Shown in pieces: positions 33,882-43,071 of a stretch of DNA of 64,000 nucleotides. The stretch's first letter is position 1; every line of letters starts with the position of its first letter. The DNA is taken from NCBI GenBank assembly GCA_023958085.1, contig JAMLGI010000003.1:1-64000 (forward strand), given 5' to 3'. Position numbers and translations under genes: made by a program. The notes below the pieces were generated by a model. The model was given only the letters and a program-made list of their open reading frames with translations. It ran no database searches and was not told the origin of the DNA. The DNA comes from Solirubrobacterales bacterium (lineage in GTDB: Bacteria > Actinomycetota > Thermoleophilia > Solirubrobacterales > 70-9).

Positions 33882-35686
33882 CCGCGCTGGAGGACGTCAC
33901 CTGGCAGCTCGACGATCTGCTCGAGGGCGAGCCGGGCGAAACCCCGGAGGACCGGGTAGACGCGTTGCTGGAGGAGGCAGCACGAGCCTCGGAGAAGTTC
34001 GCCGAGGCCTACGAGGGGCAGGTCGCCGGGCTCGACGGGCCGGGGCTGATCGTGGCGATGACCAAACTCGCGGACATCTCGGACCGGGTCGGCCGCGCCC
34101 TGAACTACGCCCATCTGCGATTTGCCGCCGATACCGCCGACCCGGCCAACGGCGCCCTCCTTCAGAGCTCCTCGGAACGGGCCACCAGGATCCAGACCGG
34201 GCTGCTCTTCTTCGACCTTGAGTGGGCGGCGCTGGACGACGAATCGGCAGAGCGGCTGCTGGCGACGCCGGGACTCGAGTTCGCCTCGCACCACCTCGAG
34301 ACCGAGCGCCGCTACCGGGACCACCTGCTTTCGGCCCCGGAGGAACGAATCGCGACCGAACTCTCGGTCACCGGGGCGGGCGCCTGGAGCCGGCTGTTCG
34401 ACGAGTTGACCGCCGCGATCCGGATCGACCTGCCGGACGGCGAGGAGCCGGTCAGCCTCGACATCGCCCTGGCGAAACTCCACGACCCCGACCGGGAGGT
34501 CCGCCGCCAGACCGCGGAGGCCGTCACCCTCGGACTCGAACCGGGTCTGCGAACCCGGGCATACGTCTTCAACACCCTGCTCCAGGACAAGGCGATCAAG
34601 GACCGCCTGCGCTCCTACCCGCACTGGCTGGCCGGGCGGAACCTCTCGAATGAGGCTTCCGACGAATCGGTCCGGGCGCTGATCGAGGCGGTCAAGGGTC
34701 GCTACGACCTGGCCCGTGACTGGTACCGGACCAAGGCGGAGCTGCTCGGGATCGAGCGCCTGGCCGACTACGACCGGATGGCCGCGATCGCCAGCGACGA
34801 TGTCGAGATCGGCTGGGACCAGGGACGCGAGACCGTCCAGTCCGCCTTTGACTCGCTCGCGCCCGAAGCGGGAGCGGTGGTGGGCCGGTTCTTCGAACAG
34901 GGCTGGATCGACGCACCGCCCGGGCCGAACAAGCGGGGGGGCGCCTTCTCCGCCTCGACCGTGCCGGCGGTGCATCCGTACGTGATGCTGAACTACACGG
35001 GCCGCCGCCGGGACGTCCTCACCCTCGCCCACGAACTCGGCCACGGGCTGCATCAGGCGCTCGCCGCCCGGCAGGGGATCTTCCATCAGGACACTCCCCT
35101 GACCGTCGCCGAAACCGCCTCGGTGTTCGCCGAGGAACTCGTTTTCGGCCGGTTGCTGGCTGCCGAGGAGGATCCCGCCGCCCGGCTCGGGCTGCTTTCC
35201 GAGGCGGTTGAAGGGCAGATCGCAACCGTGTTCCGCCAGGTGGCGATGAACCAGTTCGAGGATCGGGTCCACACCACCCGTCGGGAAGCAGGCGAGATCT
35301 CGGTGGAACGCTTCGGCGAGCTCTGGGCCGAAACCCAGACCGAACTGCTCGGGGACTCGGTCGAGGTGACCGACGGCTACCGCACCTGGTGGTCCTACGT
35401 TCCGCACTTCATCGGTTCTCCGGGCTACGTCTACGCCTACGCCTACGGCCAGCTGCTGGCCCTCTCGGTCTACCGGATCTACGAGGAGCGGGGTGACGAG
35501 ATCGTGCCCGGCTATCTCGAGATGCTGGCTGCCGGCGGATCGCGATCCCCGGAGGAGCTTGGGACCCTGGTCGGGGTAGACCTGACCGACCCGGCTTTCT
35601 GGGACCGCGGTCTCGACCTGGTCGCGGGCCAGATCGAGGCCGCCCAGGCTGCCGCCCGAGAGGTGATCGCCACCAGCAACGGCTGA
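33878..35686 (+). CDS. Oligoendopeptidase F-type M3 metallopeptidase
   Basis: A 602-aa cytoplasmic zinc peptidase cleaving short peptides. The M3 active site HELGH lies near 385-389 (LAHELGHGLHQALAARQG) with the third ligand Glu in TVAETASVFAEELVF about 30 residues on. An N-terminal helical region of about 180 residues precedes it, as in PepF. The GTG start at 33878 overlaps the upstream stop. PepF normally recycles peptides or trims signal peptides. The length is typical (about 600). Confidence 0.93.
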   Translation: MTALEDVTWQLDDLLEGEPGETPEDRVDALLEEAARASEKFAEAYEGQVAGLDGPGLIVAMTKLADISDRVGRALNYAHLRFAADTADPANGALLQSSSERATRIQTGLLFFDLEWAALDDESAERLLATPGLEFASHHLETERRYRDHLLSAPEERIATELSVTGAGAWSRLFDELTAAIRIDLPDGEEPVSLDIALAKLHDPDREVRRQTAEAVTLGLEPGLRTRAYVFNTLLQDKAIKDRLRSYPHWLAGRNLSNEASDESVRALIEAVKGRYDLARDWYRTKAELLGIERLADYDRMAAIASDDVEIGWDQGRETVQSAFDSLAPEAGAVVGRFFEQGWIDAPPGPNKRGGAFSASTVPAVHPYVMLNYTGRRRDVLTLAHELGHGLHQALAARQGIFHQDTPLTVAETASVFAEELVFGRLLAAEEDPAARLGLLSEAVEGQIATVFRQVAMNQFEDRVHTTRREAGEISVERFGELWAETQTELLGDSVEVTDGYRTWWSYVPHFIGSPGYVYAYAYGQLLALSVYRIYEERGDEIVPGYLEMLAAGGSRSPEELGTLVGVDLTDPAFWDRGLDLVAGQIEAAQAAAREVIATSNG

Positions 35687-35754
35687 CCCCGGTTTCACCG
35701 CTCGAGGATCGGCCGGAAAACGATCGGGGACGGCAACCTGAAAGAGTCGGAGGG

Positions 35755-36921
35755 GTGGAAACCGGCGACAATCTGAACCGTGAGCTCACCGGGATCACAC
35801 CTGGCCGGCTCAGACAGCGGACCAGCGCCAAGTGGACCCGCTACCCGGACGATGTGCTGCCGGCCTGGGTCGCGGAGATGGACTTTCCGCTCGCCGACCC
35901 GGTCCGCCAGGCCCTGACCGAAGCGATCGAGCTGGGAGACTGCGGTTACGCCTCACCGGCCGAGTCCGGCCTGGCCGAAGCCTTCGCCGGATTCGCCAAA
36001 CGCCGGCTGGACTGGCCGGTCGACCCGGACTCGGTCACGACCTCTCCCGATGTGGTCGGGGCGATCATCTCGCTGCTGAAGGTGCTGGTGCCGCCCGGCG
36101 GACCGGTCGCGATCAACCCACCCGTCTACCACCCCTTCTTCACGGTTGCCGCCGAGGCCGGGCGCGACCTGGTCGAGGTGCCGCTCCTCGAAGGGCACCG
36201 GCTTGATCCGGAAGCGATCGACGCCGCCTTCGCCGGCGGCGTGAAGGCCCTGATTCTCTGCAACCCGCACAACCCGACCGGCCGGACCGCCCGGCCGGTC
36301 GAGCTGGAAGCGATCGCCGAGTCCGCCCTCCGTCACGGCGCCTGGGTGATCTCCGACGAGATTCACGCCCCCCTGACCCTGCCCGGGGCCGTCCACACTC
36401 CCTTCCTCACGCTCTCGGAGGCGGCCGCCGAACGCGGAATCGCCTTGATCTCCGCGTCCAAGACGTTCAACATCGCCGGTCTGATGTGCGCCGAGATCGT
36501 CACCGCCTCGGACTCGGCTGCGGCAGCGGTGGCCAGACTGCCGTCCGGTGCCACCCACTGCGGCCATCTCGGGGTGATCGGCTCCACCACCGCCTTCCGG
36601 GACGGTGACCGCTGGCTGGACGACGTGCTGGCGGTCATCGACCACAACCGCAACCTGCTCGCCGACCTGCTGACGGAAAGGCTGCCGGAGGCCGGCTACC
36701 GTCCCCCGGAGGCCGGCTACCTGGCCTGGCTCGATCTTCGGGACGCCGGCCTCGGCGACGACCCGTCGGTGCCGATCCTCGAACGGGGCCGACTGGCGCT
36801 GAGCCCCGGGCCGGAGTTCGGCCGGGAGGGGCGAGGGTTTGCCCGGCTCAACTTCGGCACCACCCCGGACCTGCTCGAACAGGCGGTTGACCGGATCGGC
36901 AGGGCGGTACACCGTGCCTGA
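35755..36921 (+). CDS. PatB/MalY-type PLP-dependent aminotransferase or C-S lyase
   Basis: A 388-aa fold-type I PLP enzyme. It has WVAEMDFPLADPV near the start, NPPVYHPFFTV, LCNPHNPTGR, the SDEIHAPL loop and the PLP-binding Lys near 236 in SASKTFNIAGL. PatB/MalY proteins cleave cystathionine or cysteine to pyruvate, ammonia and a thiol. GTG start at 35755, 68 bases after pepF. It overlaps the following amidohydrolase gene by 8 bases. Substrate not determinable from sequence. Confidence 0.88.
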   Translation: METGDNLNRELTGITPGRLRQRTSAKWTRYPDDVLPAWVAEMDFPLADPVRQALTEAIELGDCGYASPAESGLAEAFAGFAKRRLDWPVDPDSVTTSPDVVGAIISLLKVLVPPGGPVAINPPVYHPFFTVAAEAGRDLVEVPLLEGHRLDPEAIDAAFAGGVKALILCNPHNPTGRTARPVELEAIAESALRHGAWVISDEIHAPLTLPGAVHTPFLTLSEAAAERGIALISASKTFNIAGLMCAEIVTASDSAAAAVARLPSGATHCGHLGVIGSTTAFRDGDRWLDDVLAVIDHNRNLLADLLTERLPEAGYRPPEAGYLAWLDLRDAGLGDDPSVPILERGRLALSPGPEFGREGRGFARLNFGTTPDLLEQAVDRIGRAVHRA

Positions 36922-38059
36922 CCACCCCGATGCGGCCACCGCTTTCCGGGAGGCACTCCGGGCCGAGTCCCGCCGCTGGTTCGATGCGACCCTGCGGGAA
37001 ACGGGGCCGCTCGCCCTGTTCGACACCCACACCCATATCGGCCAGAACGATCCGGACGGCTTCACCCAGGCCCCGGAGGAGCTGCTGGGGGCACTCGACC
37101 GGGCCGACGGTGCCCGGGCGATCACCTTCCCGATGTGCGAGCCGGACGGTTACGGCCCGGCCAACGATGCGGTCCGGGCCGTCGCCGACAACTCCGGTGG
37201 GCGGCTGGCCTGGTTCTGCCGGGTGAATCCTCACTCTGACCCGGTCGCCGAGGCCCGCCGCTGCCTCGACCTCGGCGCCGCCGGAATCAAACTGCACCCG
37301 CGGGCAGAGCAGTTCGGCCTGGGCCAACCGTCCGTCGAGCGGCTGGTCGCGCTGGCCGACGAGCGACAGGTGCCGGTCCTGATTCACGCCGGTCGCGGAA
37401 TCCCGGCGCTCGGCCGGGACACCGTTGATCTGGCCTCCCGATATCGGGAGGCGAAACTGATCCTCGCCCACGCGGCGGTCAGCGACCTCGCCTGGCTGAC
37501 ACCGCTGATCCGGGATCTGCCGAATCTCTTCATCGACACCTCCTGGTGGAACCCGGCCGATCTGCTCGCCCTGTTTGCCCTGGTGCCCCCGGGTCAGATC
37601 CTGTGGGCCAGCGACTCTCCCTACGGCGACCCGGTCGCCTCGGCCGCCCTTCAGCTGCGACTCGCGCTTACCGCCGGGCTGGACCGCGAGCGGATCACCT
37701 TGATCACCGGTGGCCAGATCGAACGAATTCTGACCGGTGAGGAACCGGTCGATCTCGGCCCACCTCCGGGCGAGCCCGGACGGCTGAGTCTCGAGCTGGA
37801 ACGGATCTGTTCACACCTGCTGGACGCGATCGGCCGGGCGCTGGCCGAAGGCGACCCGACCGAACCGGTGGAACTGGCCCGGCTTGCATGCGAAACCAGG
37901 GGGGAACACGCAGCAGTCTGCTCCGAGATCAGACATCTCCTGTCCCTCTACGAAACCCATCGGGCGGCACCCTGGCGCGGACATGTTTTCAGTGGCGGGA
38001 TGCAGTTTCTGATCATGGCCCTGTTCGTCGCCCGCAGCCCGGATGTCGCTCTTCCCTGA
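36914..38059 (+). CDS. Amidohydrolase-family (amidohydrolase_2) metal hydrolase
   Basis: A 381-aa TIM-barrel hydrolase. The metal motif DTHTHIG is at 37-43, followed by GIKLHPRAEQF, LIHAGRG, ILAHAAVSDLAWL and the metal Asp in LWASDSPYGDP. This matches amidohydrolase_2 proteins (decarboxylases or lactonases). The last 100 residues, after about 280, form an extra helical domain not usual for the family. The GTG at 36914 overlaps the PatB stop; a longer frame to 36839 overlaps that gene deeply. Reaction unknown. Confidence 0.78.
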   Translation: MPDHPDAATAFREALRAESRRWFDATLRETGPLALFDTHTHIGQNDPDGFTQAPEELLGALDRADGARAITFPMCEPDGYGPANDAVRAVADNSGGRLAWFCRVNPHSDPVAEARRCLDLGAAGIKLHPRAEQFGLGQPSVERLVALADERQVPVLIHAGRGIPALGRDTVDLASRYREAKLILAHAAVSDLAWLTPLIRDLPNLFIDTSWWNPADLLALFALVPPGQILWASDSPYGDPVASAALQLRLALTAGLDRERITLITGGQIERILTGEEPVDLGPPPGEPGRLSLELERICSHLLDAIGRALAEGDPTEPVELARLACETRGEHAAVCSEIRHLLSLYETHRAAPWRGHVFSGGMQFLIMALFVARSPDVALP

Positions 38060-38098
38060 GTTAAGGCGACGCAAAACCTGCTCTGCGAAACTGGGTCG

Positions 38099-38815
38099 GT
38101 GCGTCTTCGCCACATCCTCACCGCGATCTCCTCGATCTTCTGCCTGGCCGCGCTGCTCATGCCGGTTGTGGCGTCCGCCAGGAGCAGCAAGACCCGTCCG
38201 GTCGGGTGGGGTCCGCGCAGCTCGAAAGCGGCGGCGAAGCTGGTCACCCGCAACCGGTGGGAACCACGGCCGGCCAACCGCAAGGCCAACCACCGGGTGC
38301 CCTCGACGAAGCTCCTGCTCCGCTGGCGACGAAGCAGCGAGATGCCCTACCGGCGGTTCGTCGACGGCCGCTTCCGCGGAACCACCGACGAGATCATCCA
38401 GTGGGCATCCCTCAAGTGGGGGATCAACACCGAAACGATGCGGGCGGTGGCGACGGTCGAGTCCTGGTGGGAGATGTCCACCCTCGGCGACAACGGCGAC
38501 TCCTTCGGCCTGTTTCAGGTGCGACGCCCGTACCACTGCAAGGCCGGCTGCGAGATCGCCCGCTACTACACCGCTTTCAACGCCGACTACTACGGGGCGA
38601 TCATCCGTTCCTACTACGACGGCAAACAGACCTGGCTGAACACGGTCGAGGGCAACGGCCGTCCCTACCGGGCCGGTGACCTGGTCGGCAGCATGGGCGC
38701 CTGGTACTCCGGTCGCTGGTACAGCACCGAACGCCCGATCGAGCCTTACATCACGGCGATCCGGCATCGCCGGGCCGAGAAGACCTGGCGCCAGCCCTAC
38801 TTCGTAGGTCGCTAG
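38099..38815 (+). CDS. Secreted lysozyme-fold (transglycosylase-like) protein
   Basis: A 238-aa exported protein with a signal peptide at about 1-27 (LTAISSIFCLAALLMPVVASA). A basic linker leads to a lysozyme/SLT-like domain: MRAVATVESWWEMS carries the probable catalytic Glu near 121, then GDSFGLFQV and paired Cys in YHCKAGCEIA, ending in an aromatic-rich tail. It would cut peptidoglycan glycan strands in the cell wall. GTG start at 38099, 40 bases after the amidohydrolase. It is convergent with the polyamine transporter operon. Confidence 0.78.
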   Translation: MRLRHILTAISSIFCLAALLMPVVASARSSKTRPVGWGPRSSKAAAKLVTRNRWEPRPANRKANHRVPSTKLLLRWRRSSEMPYRRFVDGRFRGTTDEIIQWASLKWGINTETMRAVATVESWWEMSTLGDNGDSFGLFQVRRPYHCKAGCEIARYYTAFNADYYGAIIRSYYDGKQTWLNTVEGNGRPYRAGDLVGSMGAWYSGRWYSTERPIEPYITAIRHRRAEKTWRQPYFVGR

Positions 38816-38825
38816 GTCTGTCCCG

Positions 38826-39644
38826 TTACGTCTTTGCGGCGGCCTGTCGGCGGCGCCAGGCGATCACCTGGGCGAGAATCACGGTGCTGATCGCGACCAG
38901 GAACATGATCGTCGCGACCACGTTGACCTGCGGCGGAACGCCCCGGCGGGCCGCCCCCCAGATGAACACCGGGAAGGTCACATCGGAACCGGCGGTGAAG
39001 TTGGTGATGATGAAGTCGTCGAACGAAAGCGCGAAGGAGATCAGCGCCGCGGCGGCGATTCCGGGCAGCACCAGGGGCAGAGTCACCCGGCGGAAGGTCC
39101 TCCACCTGGTCGCGTAGAGGTCCTGGGCCGCCTCTTCCAGATCGTCATCCATCCCGGCCAGCCTGGCCCTGACCGTAACCACCACAAAGCTGAGACAGAA
39201 CATCACGTGGGCCAGCAGGATGGTGGTGAACCCGAGCTCCATCTTGAGGTTGACGAACAGGGTGAGCAGCGAGGCCCCGAGTACCACCTCCGGCATGGTC
39301 ATCGGCAGCAGGACCATCACGTTGGTCACCGAGCGTCCCCTGAACCGGTAGCGGATCAGGGCGAAGGCCATCAAAGTCCCGAGGATGGTCGCGATCAGGG
39401 TGGCGAGCAGGGCGATCTTGAGCGAGAGCGCGACCCCGCCGCACATCCCCTCGACCCCGCAGAGGTTGGTCCAGTTGTCGGTGGTGAAGCCGCTCCAGGT
39501 GAAGTTGTAGCGGCCGGCCGGATTGTTGAACGAGAACCCGATCACCACCGCGATCGGCAGCATCATGAAGGCGAGGGTTCCCATTCCGGCAACCACGACC
39601 AGGTTACGGCCGATGAAGGAGCGGATACGGGCGGTGGTGCTCAC
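38826..39644 (-). CDS. Polyamine-type ABC transporter permease (PotC-like)
   Basis: A 272-aa inner-membrane permease with six hydrophobic segments. The EAA loop, which docks to the ATPase, reads EEAAQDLYATRWRTFRRVTLPLVLPGIAAA. It belongs to the PotC class of spermidine/putrescine importers. It overlaps the potB-like gene by 4 bases and is the last gene of a four-gene operon (binding protein, ATPase, two permeases) read leftwards. Substrate is inferred from the binding protein: spermidine, putrescine or a related cation. Confidence 0.9.
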   Translation of the reverse strand: MSTTARIRSFIGRNLVVVAGMGTLAFMMLPIAVVIGFSFNNPAGRYNFTWSGFTTDNWTNLCGVEGMCGGVALSLKIALLATLIATILGTLMAFALIRYRFRGRSVTNVMVLLPMTMPEVVLGASLLTLFVNLKMELGFTTILLAHVMFCLSFVVVTVRARLAGMDDDLEEAAQDLYATRWRTFRRVTLPLVLPGIAAAALISFALSFDDFIITNFTAGSDVTFPVFIWGAARRGVPPQVNVVATIMFLVAISTVILAQVIAWRRRQAAAKT

Positions 39645-40492
39645 ATCAGCTCCTCGGATGCAGTTCGGCGCACGTAGATCGAGACCGGCACGATGATCAG
39701 GATCATCAGGATCACCGAGAGGGCCGCCGCCATCGGGTAGTCGAGCACCCGCAGGAACTGGCTGTCGATCACGTTGCCGACCATCAGACTGGACGAGTTG
39801 CCGAGCAACTGGGCGTTGATGAAGTCACCGGCGGCCGGGATGAAGCAGAGCAGGGTACCGGCGACCACCCCCGGTAGAGAAAGCGGAAAGGTGACCCGCC
39901 GGAAGGCCCGCGAGCTGGAGGCGTACAGGTCCTGGGCGGCGTCCAGCATCCGGATGTCGAAGCGGTCGAGGCTGAGGAAGATCGGCAGGACCATGAAGGG
40001 AAGGAAGTTGTAGGTCAGGCCGGCGACGACCGCCACCGGGGTGGCAAGCAGGTGGTCGGTCGGGCCGAGGATGCCGATGCCGCGCAGCACACTCACCACG
40101 ATTCCGGTGTCGGAGAGGATCGAGCTCCAGGCGATCGTCCGCACCAGGAAACTGGCGAAAAACGGCGCCACCACCAGAGTGACCAGGACGTACTTGAACC
40201 GGCCCGACCGGAGCGCGATCGTGTAGGCGAGCGGATACCCGATCACCAGCGCCAGCACCGTGGCAATCCCCGAGTAGAGGAAGGATCGGACGAACCAGGC
40301 CCCGTAATCCCCCAGTGCCGTGGCGAAGTTCCCGAACTCCCAGGTGAGGGTGTAGCCGGTGGTGAAGGTGCCGCTTTGCAGCGACATCTGGATCAGCGTG
40401 ACCAGCGGGATCACGAAGAAGAAGGCCAGCCAGGCCATCCCCGGCAGCAGGAGCAGGTAGGCGACGCTGGGAAGCTGACGCTTCCGGGTCAC
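39641..40492 (-). CDS. Polyamine-type ABC transporter permease (PotB-like)
   Basis: A 283-aa inner-membrane permease with six hydrophobic segments; the EAA loop is LDAAQDLYASSSRAFRRVTFPLSLPGVVAG. An N-terminal segment YLLLLPGMAWLAFFFVIPLV is typical of PotB. ATG start at 40492 in a 4-base overlap with the ATPase gene, and a 4-base overlap with potC at its end. The two permeases should pair as a heterodimer under the PotA-like ATPase. Confidence 0.92.
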   Translation of the reverse strand: MTRKRQLPSVAYLLLLPGMAWLAFFFVIPLVTLIQMSLQSGTFTTGYTLTWEFGNFATALGDYGAWFVRSFLYSGIATVLALVIGYPLAYTIALRSGRFKYVLVTLVVAPFFASFLVRTIAWSSILSDTGIVVSVLRGIGILGPTDHLLATPVAVVAGLTYNFLPFMVLPIFLSLDRFDIRMLDAAQDLYASSSRAFRRVTFPLSLPGVVAGTLLCFIPAAGDFINAQLLGNSSSLMVGNVIDSQFLRVLDYPMAAALSVILMILIIVPVSIYVRRTASEELM

Positions 40493-41640
40493 GAATCCGT
40501 CCCGATGCGCATGTGAACGTCGCCAGGCTGAACCGCCCCGGCATCGGAATCCGAATCCGCACCGGGTTCGAGGGCAAAGGTGTGTTCCGGCTCCCAGTGC
40601 AGCCGCACCCGATCGCCGACCGTGAGCCGCGCGCCGGTGGCCAGGTTCTGGGCGAACGCCACCACCTCCTGTCCGGTTCCGAGCCGCACCTGGAACTGGG
40701 TGCCGATCCCGGTGAACGCATCGCCCACGATCTCGCCGTCGAGCACATTGTGGCCCTCCGGGGCCGATTCGCCGTCAGCGATGACGTGAAGCTTCTCGGG
40801 ACGAACCCCGACCCGGATTTCAGCGTCCGAAGCGAGATTGCGGGAGGCGGGAACGATCAGGTCCCGTCCGTTCACGTTGACCACGACCGCCTCGCCCTTC
40901 TGCCCGGTGATCCTTCCGGGAAGCAGATTGGAAACGCCGAGGAAGTTGGCGACGAAGGCGGTCCGGGGATGCTCGTAGAGATCCACCGGACTTCCCATCT
41001 GCACGATTCTCCCCTCGTTCATCACCGCGATCGTGTCGGCCATGGTCATGGCCTCCTCCTGATCGTGGGTGACGTGGACAAAGGTGAGCCCGAGGTCGGT
41101 CTGGATCCCCTTGAGCTCCAGTTGCATCTGGTGCCGCAGCTTCAGGTCGAGAGCGCCGAGCGGCTCGTCCAGCAGCAGCACCTGGGGCCGGTTGACCAGG
41201 GCCCGGGCCAGGGCCACCCGCTGCTGCTGACCGCCGGAAAGCTGGCTCGGCTTGCGGTCACCGAACTGCTCCAGCTCGACCAGCCGGAGCATCTCCGCCA
41301 CCTTCTCCTTGATCTGCTTCTGTCGGCGTTCCTTCAGTCCAAAGGCCACGTTGTCGGCGATGGTCAGGTGGGGGAACAGCGCGTAGCTCTGGAACACCGT
41401 GTTCAGCGGGCGCTTGAACGCCCGGTCGTGGGTGATGTCGTTGCCGTCGAGCACGATCCGGCCGGCGTCCGGCCGTTCCAGCCCGGCCACCATCCGCAGC
41501 GTGGTCGTCTTGCCGCAGCCGGAGGCCCCAAGCATCGCGAAGAACGACCCCTGCGGGATCTCGACGCTGAGATCATCGACAACCGTGTTGTCCCCGAACC
41601 GCTTGGTCAGGTTCAGCAGCTCGAGTTTTCCGGCGGTCAT
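40489..41640 (-). CDS. Polyamine-type ABC transporter ATPase (PotA-like)
   Basis: A 383-aa ATPase. Walker A is GASGCGKTT (about 37-45), the Q-loop NTVFQSYALFPHLT, signature LSGGQQQRVALARAL, Walker B LLLDEPLGALD and H-loop HVTHDQEEA. A C-terminal TOBE regulatory domain (about 245-370) follows. The ATG at 41640 opens MTAGKLELLNLTKRFG; the open frame extends far upstream only as a shadow of the binding-protein gene. It energises the two permeases downstream. Confidence 0.95.
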   Translation of the reverse strand: MTAGKLELLNLTKRFGDNTVVDDLSVEIPQGSFFAMLGASGCGKTTTLRMVAGLERPDAGRIVLDGNDITHDRAFKRPLNTVFQSYALFPHLTIADNVAFGLKERRQKQIKEKVAEMLRLVELEQFGDRKPSQLSGGQQQRVALARALVNRPQVLLLDEPLGALDLKLRHQMQLELKGIQTDLGLTFVHVTHDQEEAMTMADTIAVMNEGRIVQMGSPVDLYEHPRTAFVANFLGVSNLLPGRITGQKGEAVVVNVNGRDLIVPASRNLASDAEIRVGVRPEKLHVIADGESAPEGHNVLDGEIVGDAFTGIGTQFQVRLGTGQEVVAFAQNLATGARLTVGDRVRLHWEPEHTFALEPGADSDSDAGAVQPGDVHMRIGTDS

Positions 41641-41651
41641 GTGGCTCTGGC

Positions 41652-42872
41652 CTAAAGGCCGATCGTCCGCTCGAACTCGGACTGGTACTTGGCCGCCTGT
41701 TCGATGCTGAGCGGCATGTACCCGTGCATCTTGTCCATCGATGCCTTGTCGGGGAAGATCAGCTGGTTGTCGACCAGGCTCGGATCGATCTTCTTCATCG
41801 CCTCCTGGGCACCCTCCACCGGGCAGAAGGCGTTGACGTAGGAGGCAACCTGGGCGGCCACCTTGGGCTCGTAGTAGTAGTTGATCAGCTCGGTTGCCCC
41901 GACCGTGTTGGGTGCCTTGCTCGGAATCATCAGCACGTCTTCCAGCAGCATCGCCCCGGTGTCGGGAATGAAGAACTTGATCTTCGGGTTGTCCCGGTTG
42001 AGCTGCACCACGTCGCCGGCCCAGGCGAAGCAGGCCGCGATGTTGCCCTGGGCGAGGTCCGGGGCGTAGTCGTTGCCGGTGAACCGCCGAAGCTGGCCGG
42101 AGTCGAGCGCCTTGGTGATGTCGTCGAGTGCCTGGTTGAACTGCTCCTCGGTGAAATCGCTCGGGTTGGCCCCGTTGTTCAGCATCAGCAGGCCGGTGGT
42201 CTCCCGCAGCTCGCTGAGCAGAGCCACCTTGCCCTTGAGGTCGGGCGCGGTCAGCAACTCGTCCACCGAGGTGATGTCCCGGCCGGTGACCGAGGTGTTG
42301 ACCGCGATCCCGGCGATCCAGCCCTGCCAGGCCAGCGAGAACTTGCGGTCCGGATCGAACGGCGGATGGGCGAAGGCGGGCAGCAGGTTCTTCGAGTTCG
42401 GGATCTTGTCGAAGTTGAGTGGCTGGACCCAGTTCAGTTCGATCATCCGGCCACCCATCCAGTCGGTCGGGCTGACCAGGGAGGCCGGAATGCCCTGACC
42501 GCTCTTCATCAACGGCTGGATCTTGGCGAACCACTCATCGTTGCTGTTGATCTCGGCGACGTACTTGACGTTGATCCCGGTCTGTTTCTTGAACTGGGCC
42601 AGGCTGGGGATGTTCCCCTTCGAGTCGGTGTCGACCGAAAGCGGCCAGTTCGCCCAGGTGAGCTGCTTGGAGGAGGTGTTGGTCATCTCGGCCGCTCCGC
42701 CCCCGCCCCCGCTGGTGTCGGTGCCGCAGGCCGCGAGGAAGGATCCTGCCGCGGTCATGCCGAACCCGGCCATCGCCGCGTTCCTCAGGAACTGCCGCCG
42801 ACCCATTCCGGGGCCGCTCTCGCTGAGCAGACGCTCCAGCGCTTTCCGTGGGTCGGGCTCTCTCGCCGCCAT
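41652..42872 (-). CDS. Polyamine-type ABC transporter substrate-binding lipoprotein (PotD-like)
   Basis: A 406-aa exported binding protein. The N-terminus shows a twin-arginine motif GRRQFLRNAAMAG and then a lipobox LAAC, so it is a Tat-exported lipoprotein held at the outer face of the membrane. The mature part (after a Gly-rich linker) resembles PotD/PotF proteins: LTWANWPLSVDTDSKGN, GYDLVSPTDW-like ASLVSPTDWMGG, FAWAGDV and YYYEPKVAAQVA. First gene of the pot operon, with a promoter and palindrome about 95-118 bases upstream. Confidence 0.9.
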   Translation of the reverse strand: MAAREPDPRKALERLLSESGPGMGRRQFLRNAAMAGFGMTAAGSFLAACGTDTSGGGGGAAEMTNTSSKQLTWANWPLSVDTDSKGNIPSLAQFKKQTGINVKYVAEINSNDEWFAKIQPLMKSGQGIPASLVSPTDWMGGRMIELNWVQPLNFDKIPNSKNLLPAFAHPPFDPDRKFSLAWQGWIAGIAVNTSVTGRDITSVDELLTAPDLKGKVALLSELRETTGLLMLNNGANPSDFTEEQFNQALDDITKALDSGQLRRFTGNDYAPDLAQGNIAACFAWAGDVVQLNRDNPKIKFFIPDTGAMLLEDVLMIPSKAPNTVGATELINYYYEPKVAAQVASYVNAFCPVEGAQEAMKKIDPSLVDNQLIFPDKASMDKMHGYMPLSIEQAAKYQSEFERTIGL

Positions 42873-42966
42873 TCGCTCTCTCCTCGGGTTGCCGATCGGT
42901 CGAAAGACGAATCTCCGCGAACCGGTGGGAGACCTCTCGGACCCCTCCTCGCCTCTCTCGAAGATC

Positions 42967-42990
42967 AGTATAGGCCGGTCCGGAGGACCG
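42967..42990 (-). promoter_or_regulatory. Promoter -10 box with adjoining palindrome upstream of the pot operon
   Basis: On the minus strand a TATACT -10 box (42967-42972) directly follows an inverted repeat CGGTCC-GGA-GGACCG (42976-42990), which fills the spacer where a repressor would block transcription. No good -35 hexamer is seen 16-18 bases upstream, so activation could be required. The leader to the binding-protein ATG is about 90 bases. Confidence 0.4.
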
Positions 42991-43071
42991 AACCAGAATT
43001 ACGAAACGTCGAAAGGCGGGCGGAAGAGTTCACGCTTCGACCGGGGGCCACCCGATTCTGTGGTGGTCGCC

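Noticed and set aside
33080-35698. An 872-codon open frame antisense to the PepF peptidase
   Set aside because: It mirrors pepF in the complementary frame, has low-complexity composition and no motif. Long antisense frames are expected in high-G+C DNA; the plus-strand gene has an intact HELGH site.
41641-42534. Extension of the PotA-like ATPase upstream to 42534
   Set aside because: This part is a frame-shifted shadow of the PotD-like gene; the ATPase begins properly at the ATG at 41640 with MTAGKLELLNLTKRFG.
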